Shown here: positions 14,655 to 22,948 of the stretch, piece by piece
Layout: each line of letters starts with the position of its first letter
Numbering within the stretch: the first letter of the stretch is position 1
From: JACQFK01 sp035644495
GTDB taxonomy: Bacteria; Planctomycetota; MHYJ01; JACPRB01
Assembly (NCBI GenBank): GCA_035644495.1
Contig: DASQOM010000326.1
Location: 1 to 22,948, forward strand
Length of the DNA: 22,948 nucleotides
Direction: 5' to 3'
Made by a program: the position numbers and the translations under genes
The notes under the pieces: model-generated
What the model was told of the DNA's origin: nothing
The model's database searches: none
What the model saw: only the letters and a program-made list of their open reading frames with translations

Positions 14655-14686
14655 GGGCCCCCGGGGTTGCGAAACCCCGGGGGCCC
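14655..14686 (+). promoter_or_regulatory. 14-bp perfect hairpin between urtA and urtB
   Basis: Bases 14655-14668 pair without mismatch with 14673-14686 around a GCGA (GNRA) tetraloop. There is no T-tract after it, so full termination is unlikely. Such stems after a binding-protein gene commonly protect the upstream mRNA from 3' exonucleases or attenuate read-through. Confidence 0.75.
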
Positions 14687-14720
14687 CCAACCCGAAAATA
14701 GAAAGCTGGGTCCTGAGGCC

Positions 14721-16409
14721 ATGAGACACCTAGCGCAGTGTCTCGCGCTGATCTGCACGCTCGCTCAGACACCGCCTCCCGCCGACGAATTCACGAAGGC
14801 CGTCACGGATCTCGCCTCCCGCGACCGAAAGGCGCAGGACGCCGCGATCGAGACTCTCGGCCGCCTTCGCGATCCCCGCGCCCTGGTCCCCCTCACCGCC
14901 CTTCGGCAGGGCAACCTCTATCGGATGGGCGAACGGCTCGTCCTCGTCCCCATCGAAAAAGAGAAGAAGGTCTTCCTCAAGGACGGCACCGAGCTGGTGC
15001 CGCTCACCGATGCCCTCACCGGAAAACCGGCCCCCGGTCCGGACGGGAAGCCGCTCGTCGACCTCTCCACGCTGAAGCGCGTCGTCGCGACGAACGCGCT
15101 CAAGCAGAAGATCGCGCCGATCCTCAGCTCGCTCAGCCTCGCGAGCCCCGATCCCGACGCGCGCAAGTCCGCCGCCGGCCGCATGGGCGAAGACCGCGCG
15201 CCCGAGTCGATCCCGTTCCTCGAGGCCGCCATGGCCGGGGAGAAGGACCGCTGGGTGCGCCTGGCCATGGACGAGGCGATTCAGATGATCCAGCTGACCA
15301 ACGCCGACGCGGGCATCCGGGAAAAGGCCGCCACGCATCTCGGCGACATCAAGGGCTCCAACGCCGTGCCGCAGCTCAGGGCGATGGTGACGGCGGGTCC
15401 GGACGGGAAGACTCCGGAAACGTCCAAGGCGGTCGTCGACGCGGTGCGCGCCGCCGTCAAGGACATCGAGTCCCATGAGGCGCTGACGCAGACCGTCAGC
15501 ACGACGTTCGAAGTGCTGAGCCTGAGCTCGGTGCTGATGATGATCGCGCTGGGCCTCGCGATCACGTTCGGCGTCATGGGCGTGATCAACATGGCCCACG
15601 GCGAGATCCTGATGATCGGCGCCTACGCCGCCTATACGGTGCAGGGCCTCTTCCAGTCGCTGTTTCCCAATCACTACGACTGGTATTTCGTCGTGGCGAT
15701 CCCCGTCTCGTTCCTCGCCTCCGCGGCGATGGGCATGCTGATCGAGCGGACCCTGCTGCAGCGCCTGTACGGCCGTCCCCTCGAAAGCATGCTGGCGACC
15801 TGGGGCATCAGCCTCATGCTCCAGCAGCTCGTGCGATCGTTCTACGGCGCCGCGAACGTCGACATCAAGAGCCCGTCCTACCTGACGGGCGGACTTCAGA
15901 TCATGTCCGGCCTGACGTTGTCGTACAACCGCATCTTCATCTTCGCGTTCAGCTTCCTCTGCCTCCTGGGGCTCTACCTGCTGCTGTACCGGTCGCCGGT
16001 CGGCCTGCGCATCCGGGCGGTCGTGCAGAACCGCTCGATGAGCGCCTGCCTGGGCGTCGCGACGGGCCGGGTCGACGCGCTGACGTTCGCCCTCGGCGCC
16101 GGAGTCGCGGGCATGGCCGGCTGCGCGCTCAGCCAGCTGGGCACCGTCGGCCCCGGCCTGGGCCAGACCTATATCGTCGACGCCTTCATGGTCGTCGTGC
16201 TCGGCGGCGTCGGCAAGCTAATGGGCACCGTCGTCGCCGCGTTCGGCATCGGCGGGGTTAACAAGGTCCTCGAGTCGATGATCGGAAGCGCGCTGCCGAA
16301 GTGGGGGCCGATCCTGTCGAAGGTGGCCGTGCTCGCGCTCCTCATCCTCTTCCTGCAGAAGAAGCCTTCGGGCCTCTTCGCCATCAAGGGACGCCATGCA
16401 GACGCCTGA
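14721..16409 (+). CDS. urtB: Urea ABC transporter permease UrtB, with N-terminal HEAT-like extension
   Basis: A 562-residue LivH-type inner-membrane permease. The N-terminus has a possible signal peptide (RHLAQCLALICTLAQ), then ~240 residues of helical HEAT-like repeats (for example AIETLGRLRDPRALVPL, RWVRLAMDEAIQMI, AATHLGDIKGSNAVPQL). The extension is a family trait of UrtB. From ~262 onward come about eight membrane segments, including the typical GVINMAHGEILMIGAYAAY and VVVLGGVGKLMGTVVAAFG. The start at 14721 is the first that follows the hairpin; a weak GAGG lies close to it, and an in-frame TTG at 14667 lies inside the hairpin and is rejected. The gene overlaps urtC by 14 bases. Confidence 0.94.
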   Translation: MRHLAQCLALICTLAQTPPPADEFTKAVTDLASRDRKAQDAAIETLGRLRDPRALVPLTALRQGNLYRMGERLVLVPIEKEKKVFLKDGTELVPLTDALTGKPAPGPDGKPLVDLSTLKRVVATNALKQKIAPILSSLSLASPDPDARKSAAGRMGEDRAPESIPFLEAAMAGEKDRWVRLAMDEAIQMIQLTNADAGIREKAATHLGDIKGSNAVPQLRAMVTAGPDGKTPETSKAVVDAVRAAVKDIESHEALTQTVSTTFEVLSLSSVLMMIALGLAITFGVMGVINMAHGEILMIGAYAAYTVQGLFQSLFPNHYDWYFVVAIPVSFLASAAMGMLIERTLLQRLYGRPLESMLATWGISLMLQQLVRSFYGAANVDIKSPSYLTGGLQIMSGLTLSYNRIFIFAFSFLCLLGLYLLLYRSPVGLRIRAVVQNRSMSACLGVATGRVDALTFALGAGVAGMAGCALSQLGTVGPGLGQTYIVDAFMVVVLGGVGKLMGTVVAAFGIGGVNKVLESMIGSALPKWGPILSKVAVLALLILFLQKKPSGLFAIKGRHADA

Positions 16410-17580
16410 TCCGTCGACGCTGCCGCTCTGGCGACGGCTGCACTCGCCGCTGCAGTGGGCGGTCCTCGCCGTGCTGGCCTTCGTGGCCATCGTCGTCGTC
16501 CCGCTCTGCAACAGCGTGGTGCCGCCGAGCTCGTCCTTCCACCTCTCGGACTTCCAGATCACGCTCTTCGGGAAGTACCTGACCTACGCGATCCTCGCCC
16601 TGGGCATGGACCTGCTCTGGGGCTACACGGGCATCCTGAGCCTGGGCCAGGGCGTCTTCTTCGCGCTCGGCGGCTACTGCATGGGCATGTACCTCATGCT
16701 CCATATCGGCCTCGAGGGCCAGTACCACAACGAGCTGCCGGACTTCATGGTCTTCCTCAACTGGCCGAAGCTTCCCTGGTACTGGCCGCCGTTCCGCAGC
16801 TTCGGATTCGCGATCGTCGCCGCCGTCGCGGCCCCGACGCTCTTTGCCGCGCTCTTCGGCTTCCTCGCCTTCCGCAGCCGCATCCGCGGAGTCTACCTCT
16901 CGATCATCACCCAGGCCCTCACCTACGCCCTCATGCTGCTCTTCTTCCTCAACGAGCTGGGTCTCGGCGGCAACAACGGCCTCACCGACTACAAGACCCT
17001 CGCCGGCTGGCGGCTCAAGGAGATGAGCACAATGCGCGGCCTCTACGTCGTCACGGGGATCGTCCTCGTGCTGACGTATATCCTCTGCCGTTGGATCACG
17101 CGGACCAAGCTCGGCCGGGTCCTCGAAGCCATCCGTGACGGCGAGAACCGCGTCCGCTTCTCGGGCTACTCGCCGGTGGGCTTCAAGGTCTTCGTCTTTG
17201 CCGTCGCCGCCGCCGTCGCCGCCATCGCCGGCGCCCTCTATGTGCCCCAGGTCGGCATCATCAACCCGAGCCGCCTGGAGGCCGCCGAGTCCATCGAGAT
17301 CGCGATCTGGGTTGCGGTCGGCGGCCGCGGCACCCTTTATGGCGCCATCCTCGGGGCACTCGTGGTGAACGGCCTGAAGAGCTGGCTGACGAACCGGTAT
17401 CCGGCCACCTGGCTCTACGTGCTGGGCGGTGTCTTCGTCGCCGTCGTCATGCTCCTGCCCGACGGCCTGGTCTCCCTGCCCGGACGGCTGCGGGCGCTGT
17501 GGGTCAAGTTCGCTCCGAAGGCGCCGCCGGTCGCGCTGCCGGCCGTGACCGTCGCGAAGGAGAAGGAGCAGGGCGCATGA
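16396..17580 (+). CDS. urtC: Urea ABC transporter permease UrtC
   Basis: A 394-residue LivM-type permease, partner of UrtB in the membrane. Landmarks: YAILALGMDLLWGYTGILSLGQGVFFALGGY near residues 57-90, the RSRIRGVYLSIITQALTYA segment, NNGLTDYKTLAGW, and LEAIRDGENRVRFSGY, the cytoplasmic coupling loop that contacts the ATPases. The start is inside the last codons of urtB, with AAGGGA (16386-16391) four bases upstream. The stop overlaps the urtD start as ATGA, so the two are translationally coupled. Confidence 0.95.
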   Translation: MQTPDPSTLPLWRRLHSPLQWAVLAVLAFVAIVVVPLCNSVVPPSSSFHLSDFQITLFGKYLTYAILALGMDLLWGYTGILSLGQGVFFALGGYCMGMYLMLHIGLEGQYHNELPDFMVFLNWPKLPWYWPPFRSFGFAIVAAVAAPTLFAALFGFLAFRSRIRGVYLSIITQALTYALMLLFFLNELGLGGNNGLTDYKTLAGWRLKEMSTMRGLYVVTGIVLVLTYILCRWITRTKLGRVLEAIRDGENRVRFSGYSPVGFKVFVFAVAAAVAAIAGALYVPQVGIINPSRLEAAESIEIAIWVAVGGRGTLYGAILGALVVNGLKSWLTNRYPATWLYVLGGVFVAVVMLLPDGLVSLPGRLRALWVKFAPKAPPVALPAVTVAKEKEQGA

Positions 17581-18374
17581 ACCGGCAGACCGACATCATC
17601 GGGAAGCTGACGCCCCACGAGTCGATCATCCAGCTCGAGAACGTGACCGTGAGCTTCGACGGCTTCAAGGCGTTGAACGACCTGACGTTCTTCATCGAGA
17701 TCGGCGAGTTGCGCGTCGTCATCGGCCCGAACGGCGCGGGGAAGACGACGCTGATCGACGTGATCTCGGGCAAGGTGAAGCCGACGCTGGGCCGGGTCGT
17801 GTTCGCGAAGGACATCGATCTGCCGATGCTGCGGGACTACGAGATCTCGAACCTCGGGATCGGGCGCAAGTTCCAGACGCCGACGACCTTCGAGAAGCAC
17901 ACGGTGAAGGAGAACCTGGAGCTGTCGCTGAAGGGCGATCGCGGGGTCTGGAAGACGCTGTTCGCGACGCTCGGGCCGAAGGACCGCGAACGCATCGACG
18001 CCACGCTGGAGCGCGTCGGCCTGGCGGACCGGGCGGGCTGGAAGGCGGGGCTGCTCTCTCACGGCCAGAAGCAGTGGCTCGAAATCGGGATGCTCATCAT
18101 GCAGGACCCGAAACTGCTGCTGCTCGACGAGCCGGTCGCGGGGATGTCGGACGAGGAGACGGCGAAGACCGGAGAGCTGATCCGGTCGATCGCGAAGGAC
18201 CGCTCGGTGATGGTGGTCGAGCACGACATGGAGTTCGTGCGGGGCCTGAACGCGAAGGTCAGCGTCCTGCACGAGGGCCATATCCTCTGCGAAGGGTCGA
18301 TGGACAAGGTCCAGAACGACCCGCGCGTCATCGAGGTGTATCTGGGCCGCGATTCGGCCAAGGAGTCGAAATGA
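17577..18374 (+). CDS. urtD: Urea ABC transporter ATP-binding protein UrtD
   Basis: A 265-residue LivG-type ATPase on the cytoplasmic face. Walker A GPNGAGKT (50-57), Q-loop Gln100, signature LSHGQ (160-164), Walker B LLLLDEP (180-186) and H-loop His216 are all visible. LSHGQ instead of LSGGQ is normal for UrtD. The start is the ATGA overlap with urtC, with AAGGAG (17563-17568) eight bases before it; an upstream ATG at 17499 in another gene's frame is rejected. It pairs with UrtE to power uptake. Confidence 0.96.
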   Translation: MNRQTDIIGKLTPHESIIQLENVTVSFDGFKALNDLTFFIEIGELRVVIGPNGAGKTTLIDVISGKVKPTLGRVVFAKDIDLPMLRDYEISNLGIGRKFQTPTTFEKHTVKENLELSLKGDRGVWKTLFATLGPKDRERIDATLERVGLADRAGWKAGLLSHGQKQWLEIGMLIMQDPKLLLLDEPVAGMSDEETAKTGELIRSIAKDRSVMVVEHDMEFVRGLNAKVSVLHEGHILCEGSMDKVQNDPRVIEVYLGRDSAKESK

Positions 18375-18535
18375 AGAGGCGGACGGCAGGCCGGCGGAAG
18401 TCGGAGCAGCGCCGCAGGAAGGCGTCTCCGGCGCCGCCGCTGTATCTGTCCCTGACTCCCGAGCTCCCGCGCCGCGGCGGTGGCGAAGCGGGGGGCGTCT
18501 GGGATTGGGGATTCGGGATGTCGCTCGATGCTTAA
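18371..18535 (+). CDS. Possible 54-residue Arg-rich small protein between urtD and urtE
   Basis: The frame starts with ATGA overlapping the urtD stop, is preceded by AAGGAG (18360-18365) five bases upstream, and ends eight bases inside urtE, so it fills the gap between the two ATPase genes exactly. The protein is very basic at the N-terminus (KRRTAGRRKSEQRRRK), then Pro-rich and ends with GVWDWGFGMSLDA. I recognise no family. urtE has no good ribosome site of its own, so this frame could couple urtE translation to urtD. It could also be chance coding in a spacer: the GGGATTGGGGATTCGGG tract near its end resembles intergenic low-complexity DNA. Confidence 0.4.
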   Translation: MKRRTAGRRKSEQRRRKASPAPPLYLSLTPELPRRGGGEAGGVWDWGFGMSLDA

Positions 18536-19223
18536 GGTCGAGAAGCTCAACGTCTACTACGGCGAAAGCCACATCCTGCGGGACGTGGACCTGGAAGTCC
18601 GTCCCGGGGAAGTGATCTGCCTGATGGGGCGCAACGGGGTCGGCAAGACGACGCTGTTGAAGACCATTACGGGGCGGCTGCCGTCGCGATCGGGCAAGGT
18701 GTCGCTGGGCGAGCGTGATGTGACGAAGCTGCCGTCGTTCCGGCGGGCGCGGCTCGGGGTGGGGTACGCGCCGCAGGGGCGGGAGATCTTCGGCCAGCTG
18801 ACGGTGTGGGAGAACCTGCAGATCGGCCTGGACGGCTGCCGGAACGGTGACAAGGCGGTGCCGGACGAGATCTTCGAGCTCTTCCCCGTGCTGAAGCAGA
18901 TGCTGAAGCGCAAGGGCGGCGACCTGTCGGGTGGCCAGCAGCAGCAGCTGGCGATCGGCCGCGCGCTGGTGTCGAAGCCCACGCTGCTGCTCCTGGACGA
19001 GCCGACGGAGGGGATCCAGCCGTCGATCATCCAGGAGATTGAGCGGGCGATCCGGCGTCTGCGGGAGCGGGGCACGGTGGCAATTCTGCTGGTGGAGCAA
19101 TATCTTGACTTCGCCCAGCGGCTGGCGGATGCTTTCGCCGTGATGGAGAAGGGCGAGATCGTGAAGCGCGGCCCGATCGCCGAGCTGACGCCCGAGGTGA
19201 TCAAGCGCCACCTGGCCGTCTAA
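18528..19223 (+). CDS. urtE: Urea ABC transporter ATP-binding protein UrtE
   Basis: A 231-residue LivF-type ATPase. N-terminal LNVYYGESHILRDV is characteristic, Walker A GRNGVGKT (34-41), YAPQGREIF (80-88) with the Q-loop, signature LSGGQ (133-137), Walker B LLLLDEP (153-159) and VEQY (189-192), where Gln stands in the usual H-loop His place as in the LivF/UrtE branch. The start at 18528 is chosen from homologous N-termini; the upstream in-frame ATG at 18480 adds an unrelated Gly/Ser stretch. The ribosome site is poor, unlike the other urt genes. Confidence 0.95.
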   Translation: MLKVEKLNVYYGESHILRDVDLEVRPGEVICLMGRNGVGKTTLLKTITGRLPSRSGKVSLGERDVTKLPSFRRARLGVGYAPQGREIFGQLTVWENLQIGLDGCRNGDKAVPDEIFELFPVLKQMLKRKGGDLSGGQQQQLAIGRALVSKPTLLLLDEPTEGIQPSIIQEIERAIRRLRERGTVAILLVEQYLDFAQRLADAFAVMEKGEIVKRGPIAELTPEVIKRHLAV

Positions 19224-19226
19224 GAA

Positions 19227-19266
19227 CAAACCGTTTGTTTTTGGACGCCAAGAAGTAAACGGTTTG
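19227..19266. repeat. 10-bp inverted repeat CAAACCGTTT in an AT-rich urtE-ureA spacer
   Basis: CAAACCGTTT (19227-19236) and its exact complement AAACGGTTTG (19257-19266) are 20 bases apart. Each half is itself nearly palindromic. The 56-base spacer is markedly AT-rich against its surroundings and a short ATTTTGAT follows the second arm. It could be a pair of regulator sites in front of ureA or a weak terminator/attenuator after urtE. A possible TTGGAC (19241-19246) has no convincing -10 partner. Confidence 0.55.
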
Positions 19267-19279
19267 ATTTTGATAGCGT

Positions 19280-19582
19280 ATGCACCTGACGCCGAGGGAG
19301 CAGGAAAAGCTGATGCTGTTCACGGCGGGCGAGCTCGCCCGGAAGCGGCGCGCCCGCGGCCTCAAGCTCAACCACCCCGAAGCCATCGCCCTCATTGCCT
19401 CCGAACTCCTCGAGGCCGCGCGCGACGGCCGCACGGTCGCGGAACTCATGGACGCCGGCACGCGCCTCCTCACCCGCGACGACGTCATGGAAGGCGTGCC
19501 CGAGATGATTCACGACGTGCAGATCGAGGCCACGTTCCCCGACGGCACCAAGCTGGTCACCGTCCACAGGCCCATCCGATGA
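19280..19582 (+). CDS. ureA: Urease gamma subunit
   Basis: A 100-residue structural subunit, exactly the family length. Conserved segments: LTPREQEKLMLF (3-14), ARKRRARGLKLNHPEAIALI (21-40), VEIATELMD-like VAELMDAG, and the closing TKLVTVHRPI. It packs with UreB and UreC in the cytoplasmic (UreABC)3 urease. The start is the first ATG after the AT-rich spacer. The stop overlaps ureB as ATGA. Confidence 0.97.
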   Translation: MHLTPREQEKLMLFTAGELARKRRARGLKLNHPEAIALIASELLEAARDGRTVAELMDAGTRLLTRDDVMEGVPEMIHDVQIEATFPDGTKLVTVHRPIR

Positions 19583-19886
19583 TCCCCGGGGAATACGTCC
19601 TGGGCCAGGGCGACCTCGTCGCGAACGAGGGGCGGAAGACCCTGACCCTGACCGTCGCCAACACCGGCGACCGGCCCATCCAGGTCGGCTCGCACTTCCA
19701 CTTCTTCGAGGTCAACGCGGCGCTGAAGTTCGACCGCAAACAGGCGAAGGGCATGCGCCTGAACGTGCCCGCCGGCACCGCCGTCCGCTTCGAGCCCGGC
19801 GACACCAAGGACGTGCCCCTCGTCGCCATCTCCGGCACGCGCGAGGTCTACGGCCTCAACGGCCTGACCCAGGGGAAGGTGAAGCC

Positions 19887-19890
<4 letters not shown>
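19579..19890 (+). CDS. ureB: Urease beta subunit
   Basis: A 103-residue subunit of normal length. It begins MIPGEYVLGQGDL and carries the conserved NTGDRPIQVGSHFHFFEVN (33-51) and LNVPAGTAVRFEPGD (75-89) segments, ending YGLNGLTQGKV. It clamps the UreC active-site flap region in the assembled enzyme. Its start and stop overlap ureA (ATGA) and ureC (GTGA), so the three structural subunits are translationally coupled. Confidence 0.97.
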
Positions 19891-21617
<1,727 letters not shown>

Positions 21618-21624
21618 GGCCGAC

Positions 21625-22059
21625 GTGATCCTCGAGAAGGTCCTGGCTCCCGCGCCGGCGCTGAAGGGCGCCAGGGTCGAGCGCATCGTCCTGACCAGCG
21701 GCGACCTGGCCAAGCACCGGCAGCGCGTCACGACCGACGCCGGCCGCGACGTCGGGATCAACCTGCCGCACGGAGTCACGCTGAAGGACGGCGACGTGCT
21801 GCACCACGACGACGCGGTCGCGATCGTCGTCCAACAGGCCGAGGAGGAGCTGCTGCGGATCCATCCGCGCAACCCCGAGGAGTTCGGCTTCATGGGCTAC
21901 CAGGTGGGCAACCTGCACCGCGCAGCGATGATCGATCCTCACGGCATCGCGGTGCTCTATGACAAAGCCATCGAGGCGCTGGCGCAGCGGCACCACGTTC
22001 CCTGCGAGCGTGTGAAGGGAAAGTTCATCCCCGCCCAGAACCACGGACACGCGCACTGA
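21625..22059 (+). CDS. ureE: Urease nickel metallochaperone UreE
   Basis: A 144-residue protein that delivers nickel to the UreG-UreF-UreD-apourease complex. The N-terminal domain has RQRVTTDAGRDVGINLPHG and LKDGDVL; the metal-binding domain contains GYQVGNLHRAAMID with the central His; the C-terminus has a short His-rich tail HGHAH (140-144). The tail is much shorter than in Klebsiella UreE, so nickel storage capacity is probably low. The start is GTG seven bases after the ureC stop, with TGAGG overlapping that stop as ribosome site. Its stop overlaps the ureF start by one base (TGATG). Confidence 0.93.
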   Translation: MILEKVLAPAPALKGARVERIVLTSGDLAKHRQRVTTDAGRDVGINLPHGVTLKDGDVLHHDDAVAIVVQQAEEELLRIHPRNPEEFGFMGYQVGNLHRAAMIDPHGIAVLYDKAIEALAQRHHVPCERVKGKFIPAQNHGHAH

Positions 22060-22727
22060 TGGCGCCCCCCTTATGGCGCCTCCTCCAGACGACGGACTCC
22101 CTTTTTCCGACCGGAGCGTTCTCGCACTCGGGCGGCCTCGAAGGGCTGGTCGTCGACGGCGTCCTCTCCGGCGCCGATGACGGCGAGCGCGCCATCGAGG
22201 AGATCCTCTTCCGCTGCTTCGCCCGCATCGATCTCCCCGCCTGCGGCCTCGCGCACCGGGCGGCCGCGGAAGGCGATGTCGCGCGCCTCATCGAGATCGA
22301 CGCCGGGATGGACAGCCTCAAGGCGCCGCGGGAGCTCCGCGACGCCGGCCGCTCGCTGGGACGCCGCCGGCTGAAAGTCGTCGCCGCTCCCGACGCGTAC
22401 CGCCGCGCGGTGGAGGAGAACCGGAGTCCGGGACAGCAGGCCGTCGTCACGGGGATCCACGCCGCGCTGGAAGGGATCTCGCGGGAGGAGGCCCTGCTCG
22501 CCTATGCGTTCGGGACCGCGTCGGGCCTCGTCGCGGCGGCGATGAAGCTGCTGCCGCTGGGGCAGACGCGGGCTCAGGCGTTCCTGTCGAAGCTCGGAGA
22601 GGATCTCCCGGCGCGGGTCCGGTCCGCGGACGACATCGCGCTCGAGGACCTGGGCGCGTTCACGCCCGTGCTCGACATCGCGGCGATGCGGCACGAGACC
22701 GCCCGCACGAGGCTCTTTATCTCTTGA
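22059..22727 (+). CDS. ureF: Urease accessory protein UreF
   Basis: A 222-residue all-helical accessory protein of usual length. The N-terminal LLQTTDSLFPTGAFSHSGGLE matches the family signature (SDSxxPxGxFxHSxGLE), and TGIHAALEGISREEALLAYAFG and SAxxxxLPLGQ-like AAAMKLLPLGQTRAQ follow. UreF binds UreD/H and gates nickel transfer from UreG into apo-urease. It overlaps ureE by one base and lies nine bases before ureG. Confidence 0.93.
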   Translation: MAPPLWRLLQTTDSLFPTGAFSHSGGLEGLVVDGVLSGADDGERAIEEILFRCFARIDLPACGLAHRAAAEGDVARLIEIDAGMDSLKAPRELRDAGRSLGRRRLKVVAAPDAYRRAVEENRSPGQQAVVTGIHAALEGISREEALLAYAFGTASGLVAAAMKLLPLGQTRAQAFLSKLGEDLPARVRSADDIALEDLGAFTPVLDIAAMRHETARTRLFIS

Positions 22728-22736
22728 GGTGACCTG

Positions 22737-22948
<212 letters not shown>

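Noticed and set aside
14721..15500. The soluble N-terminal region of UrtB as a gene fusion
   Set aside because: An N-terminal helical-repeat extension is a normal feature of UrtB proteins.
18057..18072. LSHGQ instead of LSGGQ in UrtD as a defect
   Set aside because: This variant is usual for the UrtD branch and all other ATPase motifs are intact.
19101..19106. Missing H-loop His (Gln191) in UrtE as a defect
   Set aside because: LivF/UrtE-type ATPases commonly read VEQ at this place.

Overview
The window is high-GC DNA from a Gram-negative, didermic bacterium. Evidence for an outer membrane is a beta-barrel porin ending in Phe; a YajC/SecDF secretion module and several envelope proteins fit with it. 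The fused SecD-SecF, the PA14/FN3 exported protein with a hydrophobic Arg-tailed C-terminus, a protein-kinase-fold pseudokinase and a tandem PilZ protein would fit a Planctomycetota-like or related uncultured lineage. This is an inference from gene style; no marker gene here settles the phylum.

Layout. (1) 1-140: the 3' end of a group II intron (domain V and a domain VI with a bulged A) running directly into crcB (fluoride exporter). (2) 537-803: a small coiled-coil protein, separated by a bidirectional terminator from a convergent, membrane-anchored triple-LysM protein (863-1852, minus). (3) 1853-2087: divergent control region with a good sigma70 promoter, an AT palindrome and a perfect 10-bp dyad, followed by an RND/MMPL-type transporter (2088-4490). 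(4) 4768-7957, minus: yajC-secDF. (5) 8179-11819: tandem PilZ protein, PA14/FN3 exported protein and a degenerate kinase. (6) 11933-22948: a long same-strand nitrogen cluster: sigma54 promoter, porin, urtABCDE (urea ABC transporter), ureABC (urease), ureEFG (nickel chaperones; ureG cut by the window end).

How the last block works together: the porin probably admits urea or amides through the outer membrane, UrtA captures urea in the periplasm, UrtBC with UrtDE import it, UreABC hydrolyses it to ammonia and carbamate, and UreEFG load nickel. ureD/ureH, also needed for activation, is not in the window and probably lies downstream. The consensus sigma54 site (GG-N10-GC) in front of the porin suggests nitrogen-limitation control of the whole unit. 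Genes from urtB onwards are mostly joined by start/stop overlaps. Exceptions are the hairpin between urtA and urtB, a 54-codon reading frame tiled between urtD and urtE, and an AT-rich inverted repeat between urtE and ureA.

A recurring trait is a -10 hexamer only 7 to 14 bases before the start codon (genes at 537, 2088, 7957, 8179, 10191), without a Shine-Dalgarno sequence. This suggests leaderless or near-leaderless mRNAs for single genes, whereas most of the urt/ure operon genes have clear Shine-Dalgarno sites. No CRISPR array, tRNA, rRNA or complete insertion sequence was seen. No stretch above 300 bases lacks a gene.
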